From a virus, in IMG/VR virus record IMGVR_UViG_3300036791_000423, positions 1 to 61,268 of that record: a stretch of DNA of 61,268 nt; one strand, 5' to 3'. Positions within the stretch are counted from its first letter, which is position 1; every line of letters begins with the position of its first letter. Below the pieces are notes generated by a model, which had not been told where the DNA came from, searched no databases, and saw only the letters and a list, made by a program, of their open reading frames with translations. The translations under genes and the position numbers were made by a program. Below are positions 14,458 through 22,769 of the stretch, piece after piece.

Positions 14458-15422
14458 AACAATCGCTCAAATGGATCACTGATGCGATCAGTACCAAGGA
14501 TGTGGCGCATGGCATGTCGCATTACAAGATTGCCGAGCGCCAGATACGCGCGACCAATGGCCGCTTGATTGCGGCGCACCCGTGGCCAGCCGACGGAAGC
14601 TTCGTCGTACCGGGTGATGAGTTTGAAAAGCTTGTTGGCCGCATGCCGGAAGAACCCACGATCAAAATCAATGACAACAGCATCACTGTTCGCGCCGGAC
14701 GCTACCATGGCACGATCAATACCCTTAGTCCTGATGCATGGATACAACCGGGTGTCGATGAAGCTGATTGGAAAAAACTGCCACCGCGGCTGTTGCCTGT
14801 CCTGCATGCACTACGCCCATTCGTCAGTGACAATGCCATGCAGCCATGGGCGGACTGTATCGCGCTGGAAAACAATTGGGGATACGCCACCAACAATGTG
14901 GCCTTGGCTGGCGCACATTGTCCCGGCCTCGGCAAGATCATGGCGCTACTGCCATCATGGGCGGTTGACTTTATCCTGACAAGGGAAGAAGGAATCACTG
15001 ATTGGGCTTGGACGGCAAACTATGTTGCTTTTCGCTGGCAGAACAATGCTTGGCTACGATCGACGCTGGTGATCGGACAATTTCCAGAGCGCGCGGCCGA
15101 ACTGGTGCGATCAAGTCTTGATGAAAAACCATCGCAGGAAATCAGTGATGATTTTCGCAAGGCCTTTAACAGTGTGGCGCATATGGCCGAGGACACGATC
15201 GAAGTGCATGCCGACAAGATGGTAGCACGTTTCAAGCAAGCCGAAGTCATTGCTGAGATCGAATGCGAAGTGCCCAATGGCTGCAAGTGTTCGATATGGG
15301 GAGCAACTTACCTGGTACCGGCGATTAACTCAGCAACACATTGGCAACCTAGTCTATGGCCGAAGCCTGTTCCGTTTAAAGGTGACATGGTCAGCGGCTA
15401 TGTCGTCGGCAGACGAATGTGA
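14454..15422 (+). CDS. Probable beta-type sliding clamp
   Basis: 322 residues. Weak but repeated resemblance to bacterial DnaN: SHYKIAERQIRATNGRLIAA (like the ATDGHRLA region), SFVVPGDEFEKLVGRM, INDNSITVRAG, then a second block TLVIGQFPE (like the FPD motif) and DTIEVHADKMVARF. Length is near that of a clamp subunit (about 370). It would tether the family A polymerase at 17560. Alternative: another phage protein of similar topology; a structure prediction would settle it. Confidence 0.55.
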   Translation: MKQSLKWITDAISTKDVAHGMSHYKIAERQIRATNGRLIAAHPWPADGSFVVPGDEFEKLVGRMPEEPTIKINDNSITVRAGRYHGTINTLSPDAWIQPGVDEADWKKLPPRLLPVLHALRPFVSDNAMQPWADCIALENNWGYATNNVALAGAHCPGLGKIMALLPSWAVDFILTREEGITDWAWTANYVAFRWQNNAWLRSTLVIGQFPERAAELVRSSLDEKPSQEISDDFRKAFNSVAHMAEDTIEVHADKMVARFKQAEVIAEIECEVPNGCKCSIWGATYLVPAINSATHWQPSLWPKPVPFKGDMVSGYVVGRRM

Positions 15423-15438
15423 ACACTGGTAGATGTGA

Positions 15439-15520
15439 TCAGGTTTGAGTGGTTCCTTTCCTGATTTAGTCTGCCAGCTAGGAGGCGGTGGTGGGTAAGT
15501 ACGCCGCCGCCTCCGACCTT
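15439..15520 (+). promoter_or_regulatory. Two-hairpin leader before queE
   Basis: ATCAGG ... CCTGAT (15439-15464) is followed by a stronger 11-bp stem GGAGGCGGTGG / CCGCCGCCTCC (one G-U) about 20-50 nt before the ATG at 15537. AACAGGAGAAATAAAA is the ribosome site. No U-tract. Confidence 0.5.
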
Positions 15521-15536
15521 AACAGGAGAAATAAAA

Positions 15537-16235
15537 ATGCACGGAAAAAATCATATAGAAAGAGTGAAACATGACGAGGGCATGGAATTGCATGTTGTCA
15601 AAGGTAGTCCGTTTCTCACTATCCAAGGCGAAGGGCCATATATCGGATATCCGGCTATCTTCATTAGGCTGCATGGTTGTCATCTACGTTGCGTATTTTG
15701 CGATACTGCTTTTGATGATGCCGACGACCCGACTTGGACCATCTACGATCTTGTCGGCAAAATCACCCGCATTTGTAAGCTTGCCAAACTTGTCGTCATC
15801 ACCGGCGGCGAACCCATGCGGCAAAACATCAAACCACTATGCCAACAATTATGCGGCAACGGTTTCCGCGTGCAAATAGAAACCGCCGGAACATTTTGGC
15901 TGGATGGCATCGAAAAATATGCCGATATTGTCTGTTCGCCCAAGACACCGACAATCCACAAAGAGGTATATCGTCATGCCAGAGCCTTCAAATATGTCAT
16001 CAGTACTGGACAGATTTTCGACGATAGCTACCCTGTACCAATTACAGCGACGCAACCGGAAGCGCGGCCGAACCGGCTGGCGTTGCCGCGCCGCGGTGCG
16101 GCGGTTTATCTTTCGCCGATGGACGAAGGAGATGAAACCGCCAATGCTGCCAATCGTAAACTCGTCGGCGAACTCGCCATTCGATTCGGAGTCATCGCCG
16201 GAATCCAATTGCACAAATTTATAGGTGTCGAATGA
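15537..16235 (+). CDS. queE: QueE, 7-carboxy-7-deazaguanine synthase
   Basis: 232 residues, radical SAM enzyme that turns carboxytetrahydropterin into 7-carboxy-7-deazaguanine. LTIQGEGPYIGYPAIFIRLH precedes the iron-sulfur motif CxxxCxxC (C48, C52, C55; GCHLRCVFCDTAF), then VVITGGEP and QIETAGT. All match known QueE. It is separated from queC/D and folE by the dpdA-clamp stretch and has its own leader, so it may be independently expressed. Start at 15537 is set by AGGAGAAATAAAA. ATGA overlap with the next gene. Confidence 0.92.
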   Translation: MHGKNHIERVKHDEGMELHVVKGSPFLTIQGEGPYIGYPAIFIRLHGCHLRCVFCDTAFDDADDPTWTIYDLVGKITRICKLAKLVVITGGEPMRQNIKPLCQQLCGNGFRVQIETAGTFWLDGIEKYADIVCSPKTPTIHKEVYRHARAFKYVISTGQIFDDSYPVPITATQPEARPNRLALPRRGAAVYLSPMDEGDETANAANRKLVGELAIRFGVIAGIQLHKFIGVE

Positions 16236-16546
16236 TTGGCCATGTAATTCTGCGTCATCCACGCGCAACATTGGATCACTTGGGCATCTTGCCCGAGATG
16301 TTAAATCCAGCCAATCCAAAATCAGCGCGCGAACAACTCAACGATGGTTATCGTCACGGCGGTGGCTGGCATCCGCAACCCGGCTTTAAGCTACGCGATG
16401 ATGACAGTCTCAAATATCCGGGTGATCCAGCTTTCCCGCCACTATTTGAAATGCATCTGCGCAACGAACGCATATTGGTCTATGAACATGCTTACGTTGC
16501 CATCATCCAGCCTGATCGATCCTTTGAAGTCTGTCGAATGGATTGA
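16232..16546 (+). CDS. Hypothetical protein
   Basis: 104 residues, coupled to queE by ATGA. Contains GYRHGGGWHPQPGFKLRDDD and YPGDPAFPPLFEM, a Pro/Gly/His-rich layout with a beta C-terminus (RILVYEHAYVAIIQPDRSF). No family recognised; position suggests an accessory to modification, unproven. Confidence 0.65.
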   Translation: MIGHVILRHPRATLDHLGILPEMLNPANPKSAREQLNDGYRHGGGWHPQPGFKLRDDDSLKYPGDPAFPPLFEMHLRNERILVYEHAYVAIIQPDRSFEVCRMD

Positions 16547-16550
16547 CGCC

Positions 16551-16805
16551 ATGACAATGCAAGACAACAAGTGTGATGTATGTAACATCAAGCCACCGAT
16601 AGGCGTGGCATCAACCGCCATACCGCTTAGCGTTGCGTACTGTGTCGAATGCGCAAGACGCCATGCTCAACCGCTATGCGTATTCCTGATGTGGGAAGAA
16701 GAGATACCGCCAGAACACCACGCGGCTCCCGATCAATTTTGCACGTTTGATAACGGCAGTTACATCTCTTATCGGAAATGGTATAGATTGCGTCACAAAA
16801 AGTAG
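16551..16805 (+). CDS. Small zinc-finger protein
   Basis: 84 residues from the ATG at 16551. CDVC (C8, C11) and CVEC (C31, C34) form a four-cysteine zinc site; the rest has conserved-looking aromatic residues (SYISYRKWYRLRHKK). Starts 4 nt after the preceding stop. Confidence 0.65.
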   Translation: MTMQDNKCDVCNIKPPIGVASTAIPLSVAYCVECARRHAQPLCVFLMWEEEIPPEHHAAPDQFCTFDNGSYISYRKWYRLRHKK

Positions 16806-16815
16806 GCGGTGCAGC

Positions 16816-17214
16816 ATGACACCTGGTGGACAGTTTACAAAAATCATGATGATGACAACCAGTGATAATGATCAAGAATGTCTGGTGGCCATTCGCAAAG
16901 CCAATCGTGTCCTCAAGATGGCGCAAGTGACTTGGGAAGACATGCTAAAAGCGTTAAACGCTCCTGCGGCACCGCCACCGCGGCCGGAGCCGGAGTGGCA
17001 TAATGTCAACACTGGCCAGACGGGCGGCAGTACCAAGAAAAAATATACCAACGAAAAGGAGATCAACGGCTTCTTTGATCGGATATTTAGCCGCGATATG
17101 TCTGGCGACTTCGAGGAGTTCGCCATGTCAGTGCATCTATGGTGGAAGGACAAAGGCTTCTTGACCGAGCGACAATACAACGCCATCAAGAAATCGGCCG
17201 AAGTGCGAGATTAG
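16816..17214 (+). CDS. Hypothetical protein
   Basis: 132 residues from the ATG at 16816 (AGGCGGTGCAGC upstream). Helical N-terminus, a Pro-rich linker (APAAPPPRPEPEW), and a C-terminal helical domain (GDFEEFAMSVHLWWKDKGFL, then TERQYNAIKKSAE). That end resembles the C-terminus of phage SSB-like or recombination proteins, but I cannot assign it. Confidence 0.6.
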   Translation: MTPGGQFTKIMMMTTSDNDQECLVAIRKANRVLKMAQVTWEDMLKALNAPAAPPPRPEPEWHNVNTGQTGGSTKKKYTNEKEINGFFDRIFSRDMSGDFEEFAMSVHLWWKDKGFLTERQYNAIKKSAEVRD

Positions 17215-17215
17215 G

Positions 17216-17310
17216 TTTCCGGCAGTTAGCTGTACTCTCTGTCGGGAAGCGCGGGTGGTGAGGCTAGTATACAACCCCCAGCCAACCTCATCACCCGTTG
17301 CTTAAATATA
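17216..17310 (+). promoter_or_regulatory. Two-hairpin intergenic leader
   Basis: TTCCGGCAG / CTGTCGGGAA, then GGGTGGTGAGG / CCTCATCACCC with an AC-rich 22-nt loop. The ribosome site GAGGGAGAAG of the gene at 17325 follows. Same genomic setting as the other leaders but different sequence. Confidence 0.5.
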
Positions 17311-17324
17311 TGAGGGAGAAGAAA

Positions 17325-17555
17325 ATGACAAACTCAACAAGTCATGATTTGGTAACCATTTTAAAAAGTGGCAGAAAAACACTACGTCGTATCTATAGTG
17401 ATTTTAGGCATTTAAGAAAAGACAAAATAGCGCCGACTTTTGAAGCTGAAATCCGCAATACCTTGCAAAGATGTTGCCCCGAGTCTAGTCAATTTAACGG
17501 TAAAGACAGCCTATTTAAGCATCATGGTCTAAGCGTGTGGTCACTGCGGGAGTAA
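17325..17555 (+). CDS. Small basic hypothetical protein
   Basis: 76 residues from the ATG at 17325 (GGGAGAAGAAA upstream). Basic and helical (ILKSGRKTLRRIYSDFRHLR). Ends 4 nt before the polymerase start. Confidence 0.6.
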   Translation: MTNSTSHDLVTILKSGRKTLRRIYSDFRHLRKDKIAPTFEAEIRNTLQRCCPESSQFNGKDSLFKHHGLSVWSLRE

Positions 17556-17559
17556 CAGC

Positions 17560-19491
17560 ATGCTACGCGACGATGCCTATGGACTTTTCTGGGAAGATAT
17601 ACCACCTATATCGACGCGTGGTACTGCCGGTGATAGACCTCTACCGCCTATCCCGGAGACCGGCTGGCAGATGCCAGATGACTACCCATCGCTCGAAGGC
17701 CAAGGTGCAATTGCACTTGACGTGGAAGGTTATGATCCTGATCTAAAAACTATGGGACCGGGTGCATTACGTGATGGCTATATCTGCGGCGTATCGATCG
17801 GGACCGAAGCAGGATTTAGACGCTATTATCCTGTTGCGCATCAGATGGGACCTAACCTCGACAAGGAAAAAGTATTTCGCTGGCTCAAGCGTGAGCTAAA
17901 GCGACCGGTGCCAAAGATCGGTGCCAATCTGCTTTATGATCTGATGTATTTGACTGAAGCCGGAATCGAGGTCACCGGACCTTTCTATGATGTGCAGGTG
18001 GCCGAGCCGCTGATCGATGAAAACAAGCTTTCCTATTCGCTTGAAAACATAGCCAAGGATTGGTTGGGCGAAGGCAAAAAGCAGAACGCCATGCGCGAAT
18101 GGCTGGTCGAAGCCTTTGGTGAAACCAATTACAAAGGCAATATCTATCGCGCACCGGCTAGTGTTGTCGGACCTTACGGCGAAGGTGACGTTGACTTGCC
18201 ACTTCGCGTCTTTGCATTACAGCGAGCCGAACTACAACGACAAAACCTATGGGACCTGTTCTTACTCGAATCAAGTCTGATACCGATGTTGCTGGCTATG
18301 TGGCGGCGTGGCGTCAATATCGATCTCGATAAAGCCGGACAGATATATGAAAATCTTGCCACCCGCCAAACCGCGGTGCTGCAACAGATCAAGCGCGTAT
18401 CCGGCATTGAAGTGGATATATGGTCCGCTGATAGCTTGGCCGAAGTCTTTGATTCAGCAGGCATCCCATATCTCTATACAGAAAAAACCGGCAAGCCATC
18501 GTTCCGCAAGGATTGGTTACAGGCCTGTCCGGCACCCGTTGCGCAATTGATTGTAGACGCGCGACGGCTGGACAAGTTCAAGGGAACGTTTATCCAAGGC
18601 TATTTGTTGGACGGTCACATCAATGGCTGCGTGCATTGCCAATTCCATCAGCTACGATCCGAAGGTGGCGGCACCGTCAGTGGCCGCTTTTCGTCATCTG
18701 ATCCGAATCTACAAAACATACCAATCCGAGACGAAGAGCTTGGTAACCTTATACGATCATGCTTTATTGCAGAGCATGGCAAGCGTTGGTGGAAGTTTGA
18801 CTGGAGCCAGATTGAATTTAGGTTGGCCATCCATCACGCCGCGCGGCTTAAGCTCTATGGCGCACAACAAGTGGTCGATCAGTATTGGAATGATCCGACA
18901 ACAGATTACCATAAGGTCGTGGCGGAGATCACTGGCCAGCCGCGCAAGATTGCCAAGAACATCAATTTTGGTATCATCTATGGCCTTGGTGTCGATGCCT
19001 TGGCGATCAATCTCGGTGTCGATGTTGATACTGCCTATAGGATGTATCGCGATTATTTGCGACGCGTGCCATTTGTTGGACAGTTACGTAACCGAGCCAT
19101 GGATCATGCAGCACGCACTGGCGTTATCACAACGCTTAAGGGCCGCAACCGGCATTTTGATGTTTGGGAGAAGAACGGTTATTATTTCCAGGAGTACGTC
19201 AAAGGTGCCAAGCGTGCCTTTACTCATAAGGCGCTTAACGCCAGACTACAGGGTGATGCAGCCGACATCATGAAAACCGCCATGTCGCAAAGTTGGGAAG
19301 CTGGCGTATTTGATTATATCGGCGCACCGCATCTGACAGTTCACGATGAACTTGATGGTAGTGACGACAACAGTAAGGCTAGTAATGAAGCCTTGGCCGA
19401 GCTAAAGCATATCATGGAGACTTGCGTTGAACTGCTGGTGCCGTTAAAGGCTGATGGTGGTACCGGCCCAAATTGGGGAGCGATCGAATGA
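17560..19491 (+). CDS. Family A DNA polymerase with 3'-5' exonuclease
   Basis: 643 residues, a phage-type Pol I lacking the 5' nuclease domain. Proofreading domain: Exo I ALDVEG (D54, E56), Exo II NLLYDLMYL (D127), Exo III YGEGDVD (D210). Polymerase: SGRFSSSDPNLQNIPIR (375-390), motif A KFDWSQIEFR (D414), motif B RKIAKNINFGIIYG (R462, K466, F470, Y474), motif C VHDE (H595, D596). All catalytic residues are present. The replicase of this phage. No helicase or primase is recognisable in the window, so it may use host ones. ATGA overlap with the next small gene. Confidence 0.95.
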   Translation: MLRDDAYGLFWEDIPPISTRGTAGDRPLPPIPETGWQMPDDYPSLEGQGAIALDVEGYDPDLKTMGPGALRDGYICGVSIGTEAGFRRYYPVAHQMGPNLDKEKVFRWLKRELKRPVPKIGANLLYDLMYLTEAGIEVTGPFYDVQVAEPLIDENKLSYSLENIAKDWLGEGKKQNAMREWLVEAFGETNYKGNIYRAPASVVGPYGEGDVDLPLRVFALQRAELQRQNLWDLFLLESSLIPMLLAMWRRGVNIDLDKAGQIYENLATRQTAVLQQIKRVSGIEVDIWSADSLAEVFDSAGIPYLYTEKTGKPSFRKDWLQACPAPVAQLIVDARRLDKFKGTFIQGYLLDGHINGCVHCQFHQLRSEGGGTVSGRFSSSDPNLQNIPIRDEELGNLIRSCFIAEHGKRWWKFDWSQIEFRLAIHHAARLKLYGAQQVVDQYWNDPTTDYHKVVAEITGQPRKIAKNINFGIIYGLGVDALAINLGVDVDTAYRMYRDYLRRVPFVGQLRNRAMDHAARTGVITTLKGRNRHFDVWEKNGYYFQEYVKGAKRAFTHKALNARLQGDAADIMKTAMSQSWEAGVFDYIGAPHLTVHDELDGSDDNSKASNEALAELKHIMETCVELLVPLKADGGTGPNWGAIE

Positions 19492-19619
19492 CAACAAAAG
19501 CCAAGATGCATAGGCTATTCGTAATCGAAGTTTATCTCGACTATGTCATCATGTGCGGACAGATTGTTCGCCGTCCATCCTATGTCAGTCGTTCAGATTG
19601 GCTGGCATTTTGGGAGTAA
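19488..19619 (+). CDS. Small hypothetical protein
   Basis: 43 residues (begins MTTKAKMHRLFVIEVYLDYV), ATGA-coupled to the polymerase stop and ending 4 nt before the next ATG. Too short for family recognition; the gapless position is the support. Confidence 0.5.
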   Translation: MTTKAKMHRLFVIEVYLDYVIMCGQIVRRPSYVSRSDWLAFWE

Positions 19620-19623
19620 ACAG

Positions 19624-19863
19624 ATGACGACAACGCGAGTACCGATCAGTGCTTGCAAAGCATGTGGCAAGCCAAACGACTCAGCTACCAGCATCTCTGC
19701 TGATATAAAACCGACACCAGGAGACGTATCCATATGTCTCTATTGCGGACACGTCACAGTGTTTGATGATGATTTGACATTGCGCGAACCGACATCCAAA
19801 GAAATGCATGAGATTGCGGCTAACAAAATCATGTTGGCCGCGCAGAAAGCACGCAAACCTTGA
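19624..19863 (+). CDS. Small zinc-ribbon protein
   Basis: 79 residues. CKACGKPND and CLYCGHVTVFDDD are two cysteine knuckles about 30 residues apart, the pattern of small phage zinc ribbons; a helical C-terminus follows. Start at 19624, 4 nt after the preceding stop. Confidence 0.7.
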   Translation: MTTTRVPISACKACGKPNDSATSISADIKPTPGDVSICLYCGHVTVFDDDLTLREPTSKEMHEIAANKIMLAAQKARKP

Positions 19864-20078
19864 TGCAGCGCCGCAGATTTTTAGCTAACCTTCTGGCCTT
19901 TACATTGTTTGATGCCAAGTGGCTTGACCGGGTTGAATTGCCGCTTAGTAAGATCATACCAAAGGCAGAAGAGTTTGATGAGCAACAGGCAGCGGAGGAG
20001 CGATCGAAAAAGACACCGCGACAATATCACTACCACAGACGATATCACCACAGATCAAGGAAAAAATCTGATGAATAA
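19863..20078 (+). CDS. Small protein with twin-arginine-like leader
   Basis: 71 residues. MQRRRFLANLLAFTLFDAKW looks like an Arg-rich export signal. The C-terminus is strikingly His/Arg/Tyr-rich (RQYHYHRRYHHRSRKK). It starts at ATG 19863 (overlapping the previous TGA) or TTG 19860, and overlaps the next gene by 8 nt. The His-rich tail could bind metal; unproven. Confidence 0.5.
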   Translation: MQRRRFLANLLAFTLFDAKWLDRVELPLSKIIPKAEEFDEQQAAEERSKKTPRQYHYHRRYHHRSRKKSDE

Positions 20079-20631
20079 CAGACGCACTGCGATTCCAGCG
20101 ATTCCGATGTTTCCGGAAGTCCATGCATCTCCAATCACTGGCTATGACGACAACGTCATTGCCATTGGCGATGAGATCGAAGCAGGCTTGCGCGAATTGC
20201 GCCAGCATGAGCCAGTGCATGCCAAACTACCGTTACCGGACTATGTCGAGCATGCGCCGGAAGTCAGTGACGTTGGCCGCTTGTCATCGCAAGCCTTGGC
20301 AGCAGAATACGAACGCGCCGCCAAGGAAGTCGAAGCCATGGGCGTAGCATTGGTGAAGGCCATGCAGGAATGCGAACAGGATGCCGTCGAAGCCGTAAAG
20401 GCGATGGAACGGGTACGCGAGAACACGCTCGAGGCAGTCAAGATGTGTCAGGCCACGGCCACAGCATATCGTGACGAAGCCAAAAAGCTTTTCGACCGTA
20501 TCCAAAAATCAGCACTGCTCGCCGAAGACGTGCGCCGTGTCTGCGTGCAGCTATGCCAGAATATCGAAGCTGGCGAACCTGCTGCACGCGCGGATAAGAC
20601 CGACGACGACAAGACCGAGACCACCAAGTAA
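20071..20631 (+). CDS. Hypothetical helical protein
   Basis: 186 residues from the ATG at 20071 (AAGGAAAAAATCTG upstream). Long Ala/Glu-rich helices (ALAAEYERAAKEVEAMGVAL; EQDAVEAVKAMERVRENTLE) suggest a coiled-coil. Ends with an acidic/Lys tail. No family recognised. Confidence 0.65.
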   Translation: MNNRRTAIPAIPMFPEVHASPITGYDDNVIAIGDEIEAGLRELRQHEPVHAKLPLPDYVEHAPEVSDVGRLSSQALAAEYERAAKEVEAMGVALVKAMQECEQDAVEAVKAMERVRENTLEAVKMCQATATAYRDEAKKLFDRIQKSALLAEDVRRVCVQLCQNIEAGEPAARADKTDDDKTETTK

Positions 20632-20633
20632 CC

Positions 20634-20757
20634 AAGATTGCGGGTGGTCTTGGGAGCAATCCTTGGACGGCGTAGTGCTTGGGTTTAGTTCCTTTTACCG
20701 AGTCGAACGCAGCATGTGTGCTGAACACCCGCTTTTGATTTTTGCAGGAGAAAGAAA
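20634..20757 (+). promoter_or_regulatory. Structured intergenic leader
   Basis: CCAAGATTGC ... GCAATCCTTGG (20634-20663) forms a bulged stem. GCGGGTG (20640s) can instead pair with CACCCGC about 90 nt later, so alternative folds exist. TGCAGGAGAAAG is the ribosome site of the gene at 20759. The GGGAGCAAT word is shared with class B leaders but the rest is not. Confidence 0.4.
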
Positions 20758-20758
20758 A

Positions 20759-21139
20759 ATGACAACGAAAGCTCAAACCAAGCAACAGGAATTGGAAGAT
20801 CAGATCATCAGGCTATCGCAGCAATGTAAGCTTAATAGTTGGACATCACTTATCGTCGATATAGATGTACCCATGGATATCGCGCCAGCGTTGCTGAGCG
20901 GTAGGCCTGAGCTGATCAAGATCATCCAGCCGCGCGATCTACCGGCAGCCGAAGCCGCCATCCTGTTTAACATCATCGGTAATCTGATCGAAACCAATCA
21001 GGCCTTGCAGGAGCACGCGGCGCAGTTGGCGGATTTCGTCGGACAATGGACCGATGCCTTTAAGCATCTGCGTTCGGTCGGTAACCGCATTTGTCGATTT
21101 GCGTTGTTCGATAAGCAGGAGATAGGCGATGACGAATAA
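20759..21139 (+). CDS. Hypothetical helical protein
   Basis: 126 residues from the ATG at 20759 (GCAGGAGAAAGAAAA upstream). Predominantly helical (EAAILFNIIGNLIETNQALQ; QLADFVGQWTDAFKHLRS). Overlaps the next gene by 11 nt. No family recognised. Confidence 0.65.
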   Translation: MTTKAQTKQQELEDQIIRLSQQCKLNSWTSLIVDIDVPMDIAPALLSGRPELIKIIQPRDLPAAEAAILFNIIGNLIETNQALQEHAAQLADFVGQWTDAFKHLRSVGNRICRFALFDKQEIGDDE

Positions 21140-21365
21140 GGATTTTCCATTCGATCAGATATGCGATGCTGTCCTGGAGCAGTCGCGAAAGAGAGGTCAC
21201 TTCTGCTATCAAAAATTCACGTGTTCTGGTTGCGGTGCGCGCTTGACCATGGATCAACCCAATATAATCTTTGAAACCGGAACCTGTGACAAGTGCCCTG
21301 CAATTACGGATATCAAAAAGCAGGGATGCAATTACATGCTACAAATCAAACTGGGAGCCAAGTAA
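21129..21365 (+). CDS. Small zinc-finger protein
   Basis: 78 residues. CSGCGARL and CDKCPA supply four cysteines about 25 residues apart. Begins MTNKDFPFDQICDAVLEQSR. One of at least seven tiny zinc-knuckle proteins in the early arm. Confidence 0.65.
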   Translation: MTNKDFPFDQICDAVLEQSRKRGHFCYQKFTCSGCGARLTMDQPNIIFETGTCDKCPAITDIKKQGCNYMLQIKLGAK

Positions 21366-21366
21366 A

Positions 21367-22029
21367 ATGCTGAACCAATCCATCGCGCATCTGCCAATAC
21401 CCGAGCGCATGCAGCACCTGCCGATTTCGGACAAGGGATTTCCGATCCCTTGGTTTGTCTACATCGATCGCATCACCAATGAGTCTGACTTTAGAGTGAT
21501 AGGTCCGGGTAAGCTGGTGCTAGCTTATCAAAAACATCTGTGCTGGCTTTGCGGCAAGAAGATGGGCACCTATAATTGTTTCGTCGTCGGGCCAATGTGC
21601 ACCATCAATCGCGTCAGTGCCGAACCACCATCACATCTCGGCTGTGCAACTTATGCCGTGCGCGCTTGTCCGTTCCTGACACAGCCGCGCATGCGACGCA
21701 ATGAGAAGGATCAGATTTTGGAAGCGAAGGAAGTCGGTGGCGTAATGCTAAAACGCAATCCGGGTGTCAGTGCGTTATGGTGCACCAAGAACTATGAACC
21801 ATTCCGCGTATATAATGGTGTCTTGTTTCATCTGGGAACACCGACCGAAGTGCAATGGTGGTCCGAAGGCCGAACCGCGACACTGGCCGAAGTCCAAGCT
21901 AGCATTGATAGCGGCTTGCCGTCGCTGCATGAGATGGCAAAGCTGGAAGGGCGGCGTGCCGAGCTGGCCTTGGCCGGTCAAATCGCGGCTTCGAAGCAAT
22001 GGTTGCCATCTGCGCAAGATGCAATCTAA
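21367..22029 (+). CDS. Cysteine-rich hypothetical phage protein
   Basis: 220 residues from the ATG at 21367. The middle holds CWLCGKKMG, then FVVGPMCTINRVSAEPPSHL and GCATYAVRACPFL. The CxxC plus later Cys/His residues suggest a zinc-bound core; the end is helical. I recall similar proteins in several proteobacterial phages without function. Last gene before a 350-nt non-coding stretch. Confidence 0.7.
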   Translation: MLNQSIAHLPIPERMQHLPISDKGFPIPWFVYIDRITNESDFRVIGPGKLVLAYQKHLCWLCGKKMGTYNCFVVGPMCTINRVSAEPPSHLGCATYAVRACPFLTQPRMRRNEKDQILEAKEVGGVMLKRNPGVSALWCTKNYEPFRVYNGVLFHLGTPTEVQWWSEGRTATLAEVQASIDSGLPSLHEMAKLEGRRAELALAGQIAASKQWLPSAQDAI

Positions 22030-22299
22030 GAGGTCAAAATTAGGTCAGCATTATTGCCGTTTTTAAAGCCATTGGCAGGCTTGCCCAGTGGCCTTCCGCT
22101 GGCCCTTCCCGGCCCTAGCGCCAAGGCCGGTCTAGGCCTGCCCTAGCGGCTGGCTGATGGGCCAGCTAGGGCCGCAAATCGAGGTCTTTGGGCCGGTTTG
22201 GCGCTCGGCCTAGCTGGCTTGCCGATTGAATCCGATCCGGCCGGAGTTGGGCTGGCCCAAGGCCTTGATCTGATTGGTAAACATTTTTACACTTACAGA
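22030..22299. repeat. GGCC-rich low-complexity non-coding stretch
   Basis: No gene is seen from 22030 to 22380. 22060-22265 is dense in GGCC, GGCTGG and CTAGCGCCAA, the same vocabulary as 1490-1720, and contains one GCAGGC. It lies just upstream of the promoter at 22300. Confidence 0.6.
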
Positions 22300-22328
22300 T
22301 TGCAAATCTTTACACTATAGCGTATATT
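22300..22328 (+). promoter_or_regulatory. Candidate sigma70-type promoter
   Basis: TTGCAA (22300-22305), 17-nt spacer, TATATT (22323-22328). The near-palindrome AGATTGCAAATCT overlaps the -35 box, and TTTACACT occurs twice around it, possible operator elements. A TTTACACTATTCC word recurs at 61199 near the right end. Confidence 0.5.
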
Positions 22329-22380
22329 GGCTTTGTTGGTCACGGCAATCACGCCGGTGCCAAAAGCCAAAAGGTGTAAA

Positions 22381-22452
22381 ATGTTTTTCCGCTATGTTAA
22401 CAAGTTCATTGATCGCGTTTTCCTGCCGTTTATGGAAGGCACGGTTAGATAA
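22381..22452 (+). CDS. Possible leader peptide
   Basis: 23 codons (MFFRYVNKFIDRVFLPFMEG start) preceded by AAAAGGTGTAAA, downstream of the promoter at 22300 and just before class C leader copy 2. It may be a short leader peptide or chance. Confidence 0.4.
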   Translation: MFFRYVNKFIDRVFLPFMEGTVR

Positions 22453-22454
22453 GA

Positions 22455-22497
22455 CCTTTACGCCCGGCACCTGCAAAGGTTACCGGGCTTTAGGGCA
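22455..22497 (+). promoter_or_regulatory. Leader hairpin, class C copy 2
   Basis: GCCCGG (22462-22467) / CCGGGC (22483-22488) closing the same CACCTGCAAAGGTTA loop as copy 1 at 10014, including ACCT-GCAA-AGGT. Flanks CCTTTA / TTTAGGG pair less perfectly than in copy 1. An AAAAAGGAACC site follows, as in copy 1. Confidence 0.6.
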
Positions 22498-22529
22498 TTA
22501 AGGAGTTAGGCTTTAAAAAGGAACCTGCT

Positions 22530-22766
22530 ATGTCTACGATCTACGATTACTACGAGTCGCAATTAAATGCGACATGCAAGGATGTGTCACTGCGTGACTT
22601 GCCTGTCGAGTCAGTTTGCGGCCAAGATTGCAAAGGCGTGATTGATGCCACCAAGACTTATCTCGATTACTTCGAGCTGGCCCATGGCTTGGAAGCATCA
22701 ATAACCGAAAGGCAACATATGGTCAGAAAATGTAACCATGTGATAAGCATCTTTTGGAGAGGATAA
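22530..22766 (+). CDS. Hypothetical protein
   Basis: 78 residues after AAAAAGGAACCTGCT. Four cysteines (C14, C28, C32, C71) scattered in a helical protein; VCGQDCKG hints at a metal or disulfide pair. Its stop begins class A leader copy 4. Confidence 0.6.
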   Translation: MSTIYDYYESQLNATCKDVSLRDLPVESVCGQDCKGVIDATKTYLDYFELAHGLEASITERQHMVRKCNHVISIFWRG

Positions 22767-22769
22767 GTT

